Positions 9,168 through 17,827 of a stretch of 64,000 nt of DNA are shown piece by piece; within the stretch, counting starts at the first letter, position 1, and the number at the start of each line of letters is the position of its first letter. Position numbers and translations under genes: made by a program. The stretch covers positions 62,395 to 126,394 of the forward strand of contig NZ_QEKY01000006.1 of assembly GCF_003096695.1 (NCBI RefSeq). The letters run 5' to 3'. The stretch comes from Porphyromonas loveana. Lineage in GTDB: Bacteria > Bacteroidota > Bacteroidia > Bacteroidales > Porphyromonadaceae. The notes under the pieces were generated by a model, which was not told where the DNA came from, did not search any database, and saw only the letters and a list, made by a program, of their open reading frames with translations.

Positions 9168-10010
9168 ATGACTCATGAAGAAATGCTCTTGGAACGACTG
9201 ATCGATCTGGCCATCGCCGAAGACATAGCCGATGGCGATATTTCCTCCAATGCGATCATTCCCCAGTCGGAAAAGGCTGTGGCTACCATGACAATGAAAG
9301 CCGATGGCGTTATCTCCGGCATGGAAGTGGCGCGTCGGGTCTTCGAGCGATTCGACACCGTTACTTGGACTCCATATGTGGCTGACGGCGACACGGTAAA
9401 GCGCGGACAGACCATTCTGCAGATAGAAGGCAGCTATCGGGCTTTGCTACAGGCCGAACGTCTGGCTCTCAACTTCCTACAGCGCATGAGCGGCATCGCC
9501 ACGATGACAGCACGCTATGCCGAAGCCATAGCCGGCACGCAGGTGCGACTGCTGGACACCAGAAAGACAGCTCCCGGGATGCGCATTACAGACAAGATGG
9601 CTGTTCGTCACGGCGGCGGGCACAATCATCGGATGGGGCTTTATGACATGATCATGCTCAAGGACAATCATGTGAAGATAGCCGGAGGCATAACTAAGGC
9701 GATCGAATCGGCCAGACGGGATCTGCCATTGTCGATCAAGCTGGAAGTGGAAACGTCCACACTCTCTCATGTAGAAGAAGCCGTGCAATGTGGTGCCGAC
9801 ATCATCATGCTGGACAATATGGACAACGACACCATGAAACGTGCTGTGGAGCTGATCGCCGGTCGTGCCAAGACGGAAGCCAGTGGCAATATGAACCTCG
9901 AACGCATCCGTAGCGTGGCAGAGACAGGGGTGGACTACATCAGCGTAGGCGCTCTGACCCATAGTGTGACAGCCATGGACATCAGTATGAACTTTCTTGT
10001 AGCACAATAA
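9168..10010 (+). CDS. nadC: Nicotinate-nucleotide pyrophosphorylase (carboxylating)
   Basis: 280 residues, the usual length. It converts quinolinate and PRPP to nicotinate mononucleotide, CO2 and pyrophosphate. Family hallmarks: the AEDIADGDISS N-terminus, ERLALNFLQRMSGIAT, LDTRKTAPGMR (quinolinate-binding Arg and Lys), KMAVRHGGGHNHRMGLYDMIMLKDNH, KLEVET, IMLDNM and TGVDYISVGALTHS of the barrel. The ATG at 9168 starts the family-typical N-terminus; the frame is open further upstream, but that sequence overlaps nadB and looks like no known domain. Middle gene of nadB-nadC-nadA, 10 bases before nadA. Confidence 0.95.
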   Translation: MTHEEMLLERLIDLAIAEDIADGDISSNAIIPQSEKAVATMTMKADGVISGMEVARRVFERFDTVTWTPYVADGDTVKRGQTILQIEGSYRALLQAERLALNFLQRMSGIATMTARYAEAIAGTQVRLLDTRKTAPGMRITDKMAVRHGGGHNHRMGLYDMIMLKDNHVKIAGGITKAIESARRDLPLSIKLEVETSTLSHVEEAVQCGADIIMLDNMDNDTMKRAVELIAGRAKTEASGNMNLERIRSVAETGVDYISVGALTHSVTAMDISMNFLVAQ

Positions 10011-10020
10011 GCAAACGACC

Positions 10021-10947
10021 ATGCAGACTAAAGAAATCATTCGTGAGATAGAGCGCCTCAAGAAAGAGAAGAATGCCATTATCTTGGCGCACTACTATGC
10101 ACGGCCGGAGGTGCAGGATATTGCAGACTACATAGGCGATTCGCTGGGGCTATCCCGTCAGGCGGCAGAGACCCAAGCCGATGTGATCCTCTTCTGTGGG
10201 GTGCACTTCATGGCTGAGACTGCTTCGATCATTTCTCCCGACAAGACGATCCTGACTCCTACCGAATACGCAGGATGTTCATTGGCGGAAGGAGCTTCGG
10301 CCAAAGGGCTGCAAAAGTGGAAGGAAAAGAACCCCGACGGTTTGGTCGTGAGCTACGTGAATACGACGGCCGAGGTAAAGGCATGGACGGACTACTGCTG
10401 TACCAGCAGCAATGCACTCAAAGTGGTGGAGAGCCTGCCGAAAGACAAGAAGATTCTCTTCGGGCCGGACAGGAATCTCGGTGCTTATATCCGAGAGAAG
10501 ACAGGACGTGACATGGAGCTATGGGATGCTGCCTGCTTCGTGCATGAGCGCATCAGCACGGAAGCCATTTTGGAGACTTTGGAGCTGTATCCGGATGCCG
10601 ACATCCTCATTCATCCCGAAAGCGCAGGCGCACATTCGCAAGAGGTATTGACTAACGAACGATGCTTTATGTACTCAACGGCGGGTATCCTCAAGCATGC
10701 TCGTGAGTCAGACAAGAAGCAATTTGTCATCGCAACTGAACCAGAGATTCTCCACTTCCTCCACAAAGAGAATACGGGCAAGACATTCATCCCCATCCAA
10801 CCGGAGAACCGCTGCTTCCACATGAAGCAGAGCGGTCTGTGGGAGGTATTGGAAGCATTGCGCCTCAATCGTTATGAGGTGAAGGTACCTGCAGACATCC
10901 GCGAAAAGGCTCTCTTCTCCATCGAACGAATGATGGCCATCGGATAA
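10021..10947 (+). CDS. nadA: Quinolinate synthase A
   Basis: 308 residues. This [4Fe-4S] enzyme condenses iminoaspartate (from NadB) with dihydroxyacetone phosphate to make quinolinate for NadC. Motifs: IILAHYYARPEVQDIADYIGDSLGLS, CGVHFMAETASI with the first cluster Cys, EYAGCSLAEG, YVNTTAEVKAWTDYCCTSSNA with the second, HPESAGAHSQEV, and NRCFHMK with the third. The cluster is oxygen-sensitive, which suits an anaerobe. Last gene of nadBCA; no clear terminator is seen before moxR. Confidence 0.95.
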   Translation: MQTKEIIREIERLKKEKNAIILAHYYARPEVQDIADYIGDSLGLSRQAAETQADVILFCGVHFMAETASIISPDKTILTPTEYAGCSLAEGASAKGLQKWKEKNPDGLVVSYVNTTAEVKAWTDYCCTSSNALKVVESLPKDKKILFGPDRNLGAYIREKTGRDMELWDAACFVHERISTEAILETLELYPDADILIHPESAGAHSQEVLTNERCFMYSTAGILKHARESDKKQFVIATEPEILHFLHKENTGKTFIPIQPENRCFHMKQSGLWEVLEALRLNRYEVKVPADIREKALFSIERMMAIG

Positions 10948-11053
10948 GGGCTTAAACCATAGAAGAATCCGTGTGTCCAAAATATCATAGTGGTGCATGT
11001 CGCCATTCAGACAAACGGAACAAAGAATTAATGAACAGATCATAGACAACCCA

Positions 11054-12049
11054 ATGAGTGAAACCATTGACATCAAAGCTCTCACCGAGCTGATAGAGCA
11101 GAAAAGCTCATTCGTGAATCTCATCTCGCGCGGCATGGCGCAGAATATCGTAGGGCAGAACCACTTAGTCGAATCCTTGCTGATCGGTCTCCTGGCCGAT
11201 GGTCACATATTGCTCGAAGGTGTTCCCGGACTGGCCAAGACGCTGGCCATAAAAACGCTGGCAGGACTGATTGATGCCAAGTACAATCGTATCCAGTTCA
11301 CCCCTGACCTATTGCCGGCCGACGTGGTGGGAACGATGATGTACAGCCAGAAGCGCGAAGAGTTCCAAGTGAAGCAGGGACCGATATTTGCCAACTTCAT
11401 CCTCGCCGATGAAATCAACCGTGCACCGGCCAAGGTGCAAAGTGCTCTGCTCGAAGCCATGCAGGAAAGACAGGTGACCATCGGTGAGACCACATACAAA
11501 CTGCCCGAACCATTCCTCGTCATGGCGACGCAGAATCCCATCGAACAGGAAGGCACCTACCAACTGCCCGAAGCACAGGTGGACCGTTTCATGATGAAGG
11601 TGCTGATAGACTATCCCGAGAAGAAAGAGGAAATGCAGATCATTCGTCAGAATATCGGCGGTGAATTGTCGGACATCCGTCCCGTCATCAATACGGCTGA
11701 AATACTGGAAGCTCGACGCGTGGTCAGACAGGTGTATTTGGACGAGAAGATCGAACGCTATATCGTTGACATTGTTTTTGCCACACGCTATCCTGAGCAG
11801 TTTGGTTTGAACGATCTGAAGGATATGATCAGCTTCGGTGCTTCGCCCCGTGCTTCCATCAATCTGGCTTTGGCCGCGAGAGCCTATGCTTTCATCAAAC
11901 ACAGAGGTTACGTAATTCCCGAAGATGTGCGTGCCGTATGCCACGACGTCATGCGCCATCGCATCGGCCTAAGCTACGAAGCCGAGGCCAACAACCTGAC
12001 GGCCGACGCTGTGATAAATGAAATACTGAACAAAGTAGAGGTACCCTAA
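11054..12049 (+). CDS. MoxR-family AAA+ ATPase
   Basis: 331 residues from the ATG at 11054 (MSETIDIKAL). A longer reading from 10997 is open but atypical. Walker A-like GVPGLAKT, Walker B ILADEINRAP, sensor 1 MATQNPIEQEGTYQLPEAQVDRF, the R-finger region and the C-terminal lid are all present. MoxR ATPases act as chaperone-like partners of VWA-domain proteins. The next five genes (DUF58, membrane protein, BatA, BatB, BatC) form the standard MoxR/VWA module, whose role in Bacteroidota is linked to envelope stress and aerotolerance. Begins the operon, 12 bases before the next gene. Confidence 0.93.
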   Translation: MSETIDIKALTELIEQKSSFVNLISRGMAQNIVGQNHLVESLLIGLLADGHILLEGVPGLAKTLAIKTLAGLIDAKYNRIQFTPDLLPADVVGTMMYSQKREEFQVKQGPIFANFILADEINRAPAKVQSALLEAMQERQVTIGETTYKLPEPFLVMATQNPIEQEGTYQLPEAQVDRFMMKVLIDYPEKKEEMQIIRQNIGGELSDIRPVINTAEILEARRVVRQVYLDEKIERYIVDIVFATRYPEQFGLNDLKDMISFGASPRASINLALAARAYAFIKHRGYVIPEDVRAVCHDVMRHRIGLSYEAEANNLTADAVINEILNKVEVP

Positions 12050-12060
12050 GGAAAAGACAG

Positions 12061-12933
12061 GTGCAGACGAACGACTTACTCAAGAAAGTTCGCCGGATCG
12101 AGATCAAAGCCCGCGGTCTCTCGCGACAGATCTTTGCCGGACAGTACCACTCTGCTTTCCGAGGCCGCGGTATGGCCTTCAGCGAAGTGCGCGAGTACAC
12201 GGTAGGGGATGATGTGCGAGACATCGACTGGAACGTCACGGCGCGTTATGCCCGCCCCTACGTTAAGGTATTCGAAGAGGAGCGAGAGCTGACGGTCATG
12301 CTCATGGTGGATATGTCCGGTTCGCTTTCTTTCGGTTCCGAGGTGGAGACCAAGCGAGAACTAACGGCCGAAGTGGCTGCGACGCTGGCATTCTCTGCCA
12401 TCCAAAACAACGATAAGATCGGAGTCCTTTTCTTCACCGATCGAATAGAAAAGTACATCCCGCCCGCCAAAGGCAAGAAACACATCCTCTATATCATCCG
12501 CGAGCTGCTGGAGTTCCATCCACAGAGTCATGCTACGGACCTTTCTGTTCCGCTTTCTTATCTGACGCGCTTGGTGAAGAAGCGCTGTACGGCTTTTCTC
12601 ATTTCGGACTTCTTGTCGGAAGTTGAGACGTACGAGCGCGCGCTGATGATGTCGGCTCGCAAACACGATATCGTGGCCATCAATATATTCGACCGCAGAG
12701 AGGTTGAGCTGCCCAATGTGGGCTTGATGCAGTTCCGCGATGCAGAGACAGGACAGACGCGTTGGATCGACACCTCGGATCGGGCTGTTCGTCACACCTA
12801 TTCGACTGCATACGACCATCATCGTGCAGCCCTTTCGGTTCTTCTGAAGCGTTGCGGCGTGGATTCGACAGAGATCCGCACGGGACAGGACTTCGTACAA
12901 CAGCTCCTCATCCTATTCAAAAAACGCTCATGA
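12061..12933 (+). CDS. DUF58 / VWA-like protein of the Bat operon
   Basis: 290 residues with a GTG start. Contains the DUF58 signature YTVGDDVRDIDWNVTARYARPYVKVFEEERE. A VWA-like fold follows with the MIDAS motif DMSGS (VDMSGSLSFGS), the SDFLSEVE segment and a C-terminal arm. Cytosolic; expected to work with the MoxR ATPase encoded upstream. The stop overlaps the next start by four bases (ATGA), so the genes are translationally coupled. The exact biochemical role is unknown in the family. Confidence 0.9.
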   Translation: MQTNDLLKKVRRIEIKARGLSRQIFAGQYHSAFRGRGMAFSEVREYTVGDDVRDIDWNVTARYARPYVKVFEEERELTVMLMVDMSGSLSFGSEVETKRELTAEVAATLAFSAIQNNDKIGVLFFTDRIEKYIPPAKGKKHILYIIRELLEFHPQSHATDLSVPLSYLTRLVKKRCTAFLISDFLSEVETYERALMMSARKHDIVAINIFDRREVELPNVGLMQFRDAETGQTRWIDTSDRAVRHTYSTAYDHHRAALSVLLKRCGVDSTEIRTGQDFVQQLLILFKKRS

Positions 12934-13889
12934 GACCATCTTATCTTTCTATACGCTTCCCGATCTTGCTACTTGTTTTCCTCGCAGCCTTTTCTTGGGC
13001 AGGAGCACAAGAACTGTCCATCACGAGCAAACTGGATCGGGCTGAGATGCAGATAGGCGAACAGGCAGTCATCGACATCACCATTCGCACAGCCGATCTG
13101 GATCATACCCATTTGCAAGTCCCGAACGACTCGTCGATGATGCAGATGGAAATCTTAGCCTTTGGCGTGACCGATACGGTGGAGGTGAAAGCTCCCATCG
13201 TGGAGATCAAGGCTCAGATGGTCATTACCTCCTTCGATTCGACCCTGCTGGAGATCCCTCCTTTCATCGTCACTGACGGACAGTCTCAGGCCATGACAAA
13301 GAGCCTGTTCCTCAAGGTGACCATGCCAGAGGTAGATATGTCCAACCCCGACTCCATATACGATATCAAGGAGCCGTGGGGAGTGCCGTACACGTTTACG
13401 GATCTATTGAACCTCCTACTCCGCCATCCCCTTACGTGGATTATTCTGGTTGTCTTCCTCGGTGCACTTGCTCACCATTTCTATAAGAAATACAAGGAAC
13501 GACAAGCTCTTCGACCGGAGAAAAAGCCCGACGAACCGACTCTGCCGGCCTATGACCGCGCCATTGCCGCGTTGGAAACCTTGCGACAGAAAAAGCTGGT
13601 GGAAGCAGGTCTCTTCAAAGAGTACTTTACTGAGCTGACCGATCTGTTGCGAGACTATATATCCGAGACGCGTCAGATTGATGCCCGTGAGATGACCAGC
13701 AGTGAGATACTGGAAGCATTGCAGCGCATCGAACTGCCGGAGAAAGAGCGTTTGCTCTTGCGCAGCATATTGCAGACGGCCGACTTGGCTAAGTTTGCCA
13801 AATACAAACCCATGCCCGGAGAGGATGCCGAAGCCATACGACAGGCTCGCGTTTTCCTTGACGAGGTGCATAACTTATGGGAGTCATGA
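12930..13889 (+). CDS. Membrane protein of the Bat operon, signal peptide plus one TM helix
   Basis: 319 residues. N-terminal signal peptide about 1-27 (ILLLVFLAAFSWAGAQ), a beta-rich periplasmic domain 28-150, a transmembrane helix about 166-184 (HPLTWIILVVFLGALAHHF), and a charged cytosolic part (190-319) containing LRDYISETRQIDAREMTSSEIL. In Bacteroidota such a protein usually sits between the DUF58 gene and batA. It resembles BatD in layout but is shorter. The ATGA overlap with the previous gene fixes the start at 12930. The next gene starts inside its last codons. Confidence 0.85.
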   Translation: MRPSYLSIRFPILLLVFLAAFSWAGAQELSITSKLDRAEMQIGEQAVIDITIRTADLDHTHLQVPNDSSMMQMEILAFGVTDTVEVKAPIVEIKAQMVITSFDSTLLEIPPFIVTDGQSQAMTKSLFLKVTMPEVDMSNPDSIYDIKEPWGVPYTFTDLLNLLLRHPLTWIILVVFLGALAHHFYKKYKERQALRPEKKPDEPTLPAYDRAIAALETLRQKKLVEAGLFKEYFTELTDLLRDYISETRQIDAREMTSSEILEALQRIELPEKERLLLRSILQTADLAKFAKYKPMPGEDAEAIRQARVFLDEVHNLWES

Positions 13890-14869
13890 CCTTTGCCTAT
13901 CCCGAATTGCTCTGGTTGCTACTCATGCTGCCGTTGATGGCAGCCTGGTACATACTGAGTGCACGCAAGAAGCAGGCGACAATGACGCTTCCCTCGCTCC
14001 ATCCCTTTGCCGGAGGTCGCAGGGGTATTCGCGTCTATTTACGTCATCTGCTCCCCGTGCTGAGAATCCTCTGTGTCGGCTTTGTGATCATTGCATTGGC
14101 GCGCCCGCAGAATACCAATAGCTGGCAGAAAGACTCCATCGAGGGGATCGACATCATGTTGGCGATGGACGTATCGGGCAGTATGCAGGCGATGGACTTC
14201 AAGCCCAATCGCTTGGAGGCGGCCAAAGATGTAGCCATCACCTTTATCAATAACCGCCCGAACGACAATATCGGCATGGTTACATTTGCCGGAGAGAGTT
14301 TCACTCAGTGTCCGCTCACGACTGACCACACCGTTCTGCTCAATATGGTGCAAGACCTGCAGATGGGCGTGTTGGACGACGGCACGGCCATCGGCATGGG
14401 ATTGGCCACGGCAGTCAATCGGCTCAAGGACAGTAAGGCCAAGAGTCGTGTCGTAATCCTACTAACGGACGGCTCCAACAATATGGGCGACATCACGCCC
14501 CGTATGGCTGCTGATATAGCCAAGACCTTCGGTATCCGCGTTTATACCGTAGGAGTCGGAACGCGAGGCGAAGCCCCGTTCCCCATTCAGACCGAGTTTG
14601 GCGTACGAATCCAAAATGTTCCCGTTGATATTGACGAACCCACATTGGACGGCATCGCCGAGGTGTCGGGAGGGAAATACTTCCGCGCCGTTGACAACAA
14701 GACACTGAATGAAATCTACAAGGAAATCGACAAGCTGGAGAAGACGCGACTCATGACGAAGAGCTTCAAGGCTTATGAAGAGAAATACCTCGCTTACGCC
14801 CTTGTGGCTTTCTTCCTCCTATTAGCAGAGTTCCTCTTGCGTAATACGATCCTCCGCACCAATCCGTAA
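13886..14869 (+). CDS. batA: BatA, VWA-domain inner-membrane protein
   Basis: 327 residues from the ATG at 13886, which overlaps the preceding stop (ATGA); another ATG lies 9 bases upstream. Two N-terminal membrane helices (LLWLLLMLPLMAAWYI and ILCVGFVIIALA) precede a periplasmic VWA domain with MIDAS DVSGSMQAMDFKPNR, FAGESFTQCPLT and LLTDGSNNMGD. A C-terminal membrane helix (YALVAFFLLLAEFLL) follows. Domain order and context match BatA of the Bacteroides aerotolerance operon. The VWA domain probably mediates metal-dependent binding to partner Bat proteins. Confidence 0.9.
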   Translation: MTFAYPELLWLLLMLPLMAAWYILSARKKQATMTLPSLHPFAGGRRGIRVYLRHLLPVLRILCVGFVIIALARPQNTNSWQKDSIEGIDIMLAMDVSGSMQAMDFKPNRLEAAKDVAITFINNRPNDNIGMVTFAGESFTQCPLTTDHTVLLNMVQDLQMGVLDDGTAIGMGLATAVNRLKDSKAKSRVVILLTDGSNNMGDITPRMAADIAKTFGIRVYTVGVGTRGEAPFPIQTEFGVRIQNVPVDIDEPTLDGIAEVSGGKYFRAVDNKTLNEIYKEIDKLEKTRLMTKSFKAYEEKYLAYALVAFFLLLAEFLLRNTILRTNP

Positions 14870-14892
14870 AACCTATTCACAGATTGCTCTCC

Positions 14893-15912
14893 ATGTACAG
14901 ATTCTATTCGCCGGAATATCTATATCTCCTATTGCTCATCCCCTTGCTCATGGGCGTGGGCTTCTACGCTTTCCGCAAGAGACGAGCGCAAGAGAGACGC
15001 TTCGCCGAACTTCCCCTGCTCAAAACTCTCAAGCCTGAATCCAGTACGAAGCGTCGCATCTGGCGGAATGGCTTTCTGCTTCTGGCTCTCGTTTTCACGA
15101 TCGGAATGCTTGCCCGTCCGCAAGTCAGCGCCCGACAAGATGTACCCAAGGAAGAGAAAGGCATCGAAGCGATGATCTGCCTGGACATATCTAACTCTAT
15201 GCTTTGCGAGGATGTCAAGCCCAATAGGCTCAGCTTCGCCAAGCAAGTACTCGGCCGCCTCTTCGACGTCATGCGGAACGACAAAGTGGGGTTGGTCGTC
15301 TTTGCAGGAAATGCTTACACCCAAATCCCCATTACGACCGACTTGTCGGCTGCGAAGCAATTCCTCTCGGACATCAGTCCGAGCATGGTCACGGCTCAGG
15401 GAACGGCCATCGGTGCTGCCGTGGATTTAGCCTCGAAGTCATTCTCTGACAATAAAGAAATAGGCAAGACCATCATCGTTCTCACCGATGGAGAAAACCA
15501 CGAAGGCGATGTGCTCGAAGCCGTAGGCCGGGCCAGAGAAGCCGGCATAAGGGTAAACGTCGTAGGGCTTGGCACATCGGAAGGTGCGCCCATCCCTTAT
15601 GAAGGAGGCTATCTCAAAGACGAAGGAGGCAATCCGGTAGTTACCAAGTTCGACGAACAGATGTGCAAAGAGATCGCGACAGCCGGCGACGGCACGTTCT
15701 TCTCCGGACAGAGTGCATCGGCTCTCGTGCGGGCTGTGGAGAGTCAGCTGGACAAACTCCCCAAAGCTGTTCTCACATCTTCGGCCTCTTCCGGTTACCG
15801 CGAGGTATATGGATGGTTCGGCTTGGCTGCTCTGGTCTGCCTGTTGTTGGAATTCGCCATTCAGGAGCGCAAGAGTCGCTTCTTCAGTAAGCTCAAACTG
15901 TTTGACCGATGA
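14893..15912 (+). CDS. batB: BatB, VWA-domain inner-membrane protein
   Basis: 339 residues. The frame also has an upstream TTG (14884), but MYRFYSPEYLYLLLLIPLLMG from the ATG at 14893 is the family start. Two N-terminal membrane helices, then a VWA domain with MIDAS DISNS (CLDISNSMLCEDVKPNRL), VFAGNAYTQIPITTD and IIVLTDGENHEGD, and a C-terminal helix (WFGLAALVCLLLEFAI). Paralogue of the preceding BatA. Stop and batC start overlap by four bases. Confidence 0.9.
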   Translation: MYRFYSPEYLYLLLLIPLLMGVGFYAFRKRRAQERRFAELPLLKTLKPESSTKRRIWRNGFLLLALVFTIGMLARPQVSARQDVPKEEKGIEAMICLDISNSMLCEDVKPNRLSFAKQVLGRLFDVMRNDKVGLVVFAGNAYTQIPITTDLSAAKQFLSDISPSMVTAQGTAIGAAVDLASKSFSDNKEIGKTIIVLTDGENHEGDVLEAVGRAREAGIRVNVVGLGTSEGAPIPYEGGYLKDEGGNPVVTKFDEQMCKEIATAGDGTFFSGQSASALVRAVESQLDKLPKAVLTSSASSGYREVYGWFGLAALVCLLLEFAIQERKSRFFSKLKLFDR

Positions 15913-16649
15913 CACATATACGACATCTCATAGTGGGAGTCCTGCTCCTCCTATTATCTGTAGCACAGTTGGCATCGCAGAACATTCGCGAGGATGTGCG
16001 CCGCGCCCGCAAGGTGTATCGCAATCATCAGTATGCCAATGCCGAAGTGGTTTACAGAAAAGCTTTGGCACAAGACAGCACCTTCACCGAAGCCCGTTTC
16101 GGACTGGCGGGTGCACAGTATGCACAAGGACGTACCGACGAAGCTCTCCAAGAATATACGGCACTCATGCAAGATCCTACCCTCTCGCCCAAGCGCCGAG
16201 CCGAACTCATGCACAATCTCGGCAATGCACTGATGAAAAAGAAAGACTACCGACAGAGTGTGGAGGCTTACAAACATTCGCTGCGACTGAATCCGACCGA
16301 CGACGAAACGCGCTACAATCTTGCACTGGCCATGAAGCTACTGCGCAACCAGCAACAACAAGGCGGTGGAGGCGATGACAATCAAGAGCAGAACCAAAAC
16401 AGCAACCAAGACAAAAATCAGCAGCAGAACAACCCAAACAATAATCAGGGTCAGCAGCAGCCACAGCCTGCCAAGCAGGACAATACGCAACAGAACAAAC
16501 AGGACCGACAGAATGAAATGAGTCGGGAGAGTGCCGAGAAGATTCTGAAAGCCTACGAACAAGACGAGGAAAAAACTCGCGAAAAGGTGGAACAGATGCG
16601 TAAGCTGCAAGTGAAGCAACAAAAGGGCGGCTCTACCAAGAAGTGGTAA
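15909..16649 (+). CDS. batC: BatC, exported TPR protein with Gln/Asn-rich tail
   Basis: 246 residues. Signal peptide (LIVGVLLLLLSVAQLASQ), then about three tetratricopeptide repeats (residues 25-140), with NAEVVYRKALAQDSTFTEARFGLAGAQYAQGRTDEALQEY and LMHNLGNALMKKKDYRQSVEAYKHSLRLNPTDDETRYNLALA segments. A low-complexity Gln/Asn-rich linker follows (about 150-200), then a charged helical end (ESAEKILKAYEQDEEKTREKV). TPR proteins of this locus scaffold the Bat complex in the periplasm. It is the last gene of the operon; a strong terminator follows, so BatD and BatE, often next, are absent here. Confidence 0.88.
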   Translation: MTHIRHLIVGVLLLLLSVAQLASQNIREDVRRARKVYRNHQYANAEVVYRKALAQDSTFTEARFGLAGAQYAQGRTDEALQEYTALMQDPTLSPKRRAELMHNLGNALMKKKDYRQSVEAYKHSLRLNPTDDETRYNLALAMKLLRNQQQQGGGGDDNQEQNQNSNQDKNQQQNNPNNNQGQQQPQPAKQDNTQQNKQDRQNEMSRESAEKILKAYEQDEEKTREKVEQMRKLQVKQQKGGSTKKW

Positions 16650-16670
16650 AGCGACTTCTCTTCCGAAGAC

Positions 16671-16710
16671 AAAGCCCGTGAGCAGAGAATGCTCACGGGC
16701 TTTGTTATTA
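16671..16710 (+). terminator. Rho-independent terminator of the moxR-bat operon
   Basis: AAAGCCCGTGAGCA, loop GAGAA, TGCTCACGGGCTTT, then GTTATT. The 14-bp stem is perfect. It lies 21 bases after the batC stop. Confidence 0.85.
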
Positions 16711-16750
16711 ATCGCTCCCAGCAATGGGGCAGCAATTTTATCATTTCTCT

Positions 16751-17356
16751 TTATGGAAAAGCATTTCTTATCCCCATACCACTATAGTAATAGCCCAATC
16801 GCTGAAAGGCATAGTAATTTGCCCCATATTCCAATGTGCCGGGTGTGTGATAAGAAGCTCTAAACCCCGGTTTTATTACATATTCTTTGACGATACGGCC
16901 GTAGAATTCGACCACGCCCACGTCACTGATTTGAGCCAGATGTCCCGTTTCGTGCTGCAACAAATATCTGTCATAATGAAGATTTCCGGTTCGTTTGACA
17001 GCAACATGGCGCCCTAAAGTTATTCCGGATCCATTACGCATAAAAACAGATCCTCGCCTATAAACTTGTGCGAAGCCTTCCAATGCGCCATACTTCGTGT
17101 CAGGGATAAAGGTTGCCCCTAATACCACTATCCGCAATCCGGCCATCCCCATGGTCAAAGCAACTCCAATGAGAACTCCTTCCCATAGATAAACGGCATC
17201 TTGCTCCGCAGCGGCCATCATCGCTCCGCCAATGAGTCCGACAGTAAGGCCTTTCAGGATGGAATGACCCAGCTCACACATCGCGTTTTTAAGAGAACCG
17301 CCGACAATACCGATAAAACCACCGATAGCCGCACTCATGCTGCCAAAATGCGTCAT
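16751..17356 (-). CDS. Unrecognised membrane protein with HExxH motif
   Basis: 201 residues; I do not recognise the family. The first ~85 residues are hydrophobic and glycine-rich (AAIGGFIGIVGGSLKNAMCELG, then LKGLTVGLIGGAMMAAA and WEGVLIGVALTMGMAGLRIVVLG), suggesting two or three glycine-zipper-like membrane segments. The second half is soluble, with the zinc-metalloprotease-like motif HETGH (LLQHETGHLAQ) near residue 140 and a downstream GTLEYGANYYAF segment whose Glu could be a third metal ligand. A glycine-zipper head followed by an HExxH tail recalls C-terminal modules of polymorphic toxins, but here it is free-standing with no recognisable immunity gene. No operon partner; it is convergent with batC. 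Confidence 0.75.
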   Translation of the reverse strand: MTHFGSMSAAIGGFIGIVGGSLKNAMCELGHSILKGLTVGLIGGAMMAAAEQDAVYLWEGVLIGVALTMGMAGLRIVVLGATFIPDTKYGALEGFAQVYRRGSVFMRNGSGITLGRHVAVKRTGNLHYDRYLLQHETGHLAQISDVGVVEFYGRIVKEYVIKPGFRASYHTPGTLEYGANYYAFQRLGYYYSGMGIRNAFP

Positions 17357-17827
17357 TGTTTAGTATAAAACTACTCAAGTAACAAAACAAAATTAGGTTG
17401 GTAAAGTAAGCATATTTTATCATCAAGCTCAATAGAGCTGATGTACATGATCGTTGTTCGCCTCTCCACATTTTAGGTACCGAAAAAGTTTTCAACACCG
17501 AAGAGCCAGGCAGATTTATTTGGATTCGTTCCAAATAAACAGCCTTTTGATGGTCGCTCGGGCAGCAAAACGAGGTCGAAATCAGTCTTCCGAAAACGGA
17601 TGGTAATAATTGGGGAGTTCGGATGCAACATTTATAGATATCACTTCCAATCTTTATAAAGATCGATTGTAAACTTTACGATATTAGAATACGAACTACG
17701 CTACTACCCATATTCTTTGCAGGGAGCGTTGATGGATCTTTATTGGGATGAAATACCCGAAGAGCTGAAACAAGAACTGCTCAAGCAAGTCGGAAAGTGA
17801 AAGAAATGGACAGGTATCAGATTCCGA
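17357..17827. other. Intergenic stretch, no convincing gene
   Basis: About 470 bases of AT-rich sequence between the HExxH gene and the chromate transporters. A short plus-strand open segment, 17660-17799, ends in MDLYWDEIPEELKQELLKQVGK. It has no good start or promoter and may be the tail of a decayed gene. Nothing else is recognised. Confidence 0.4.
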
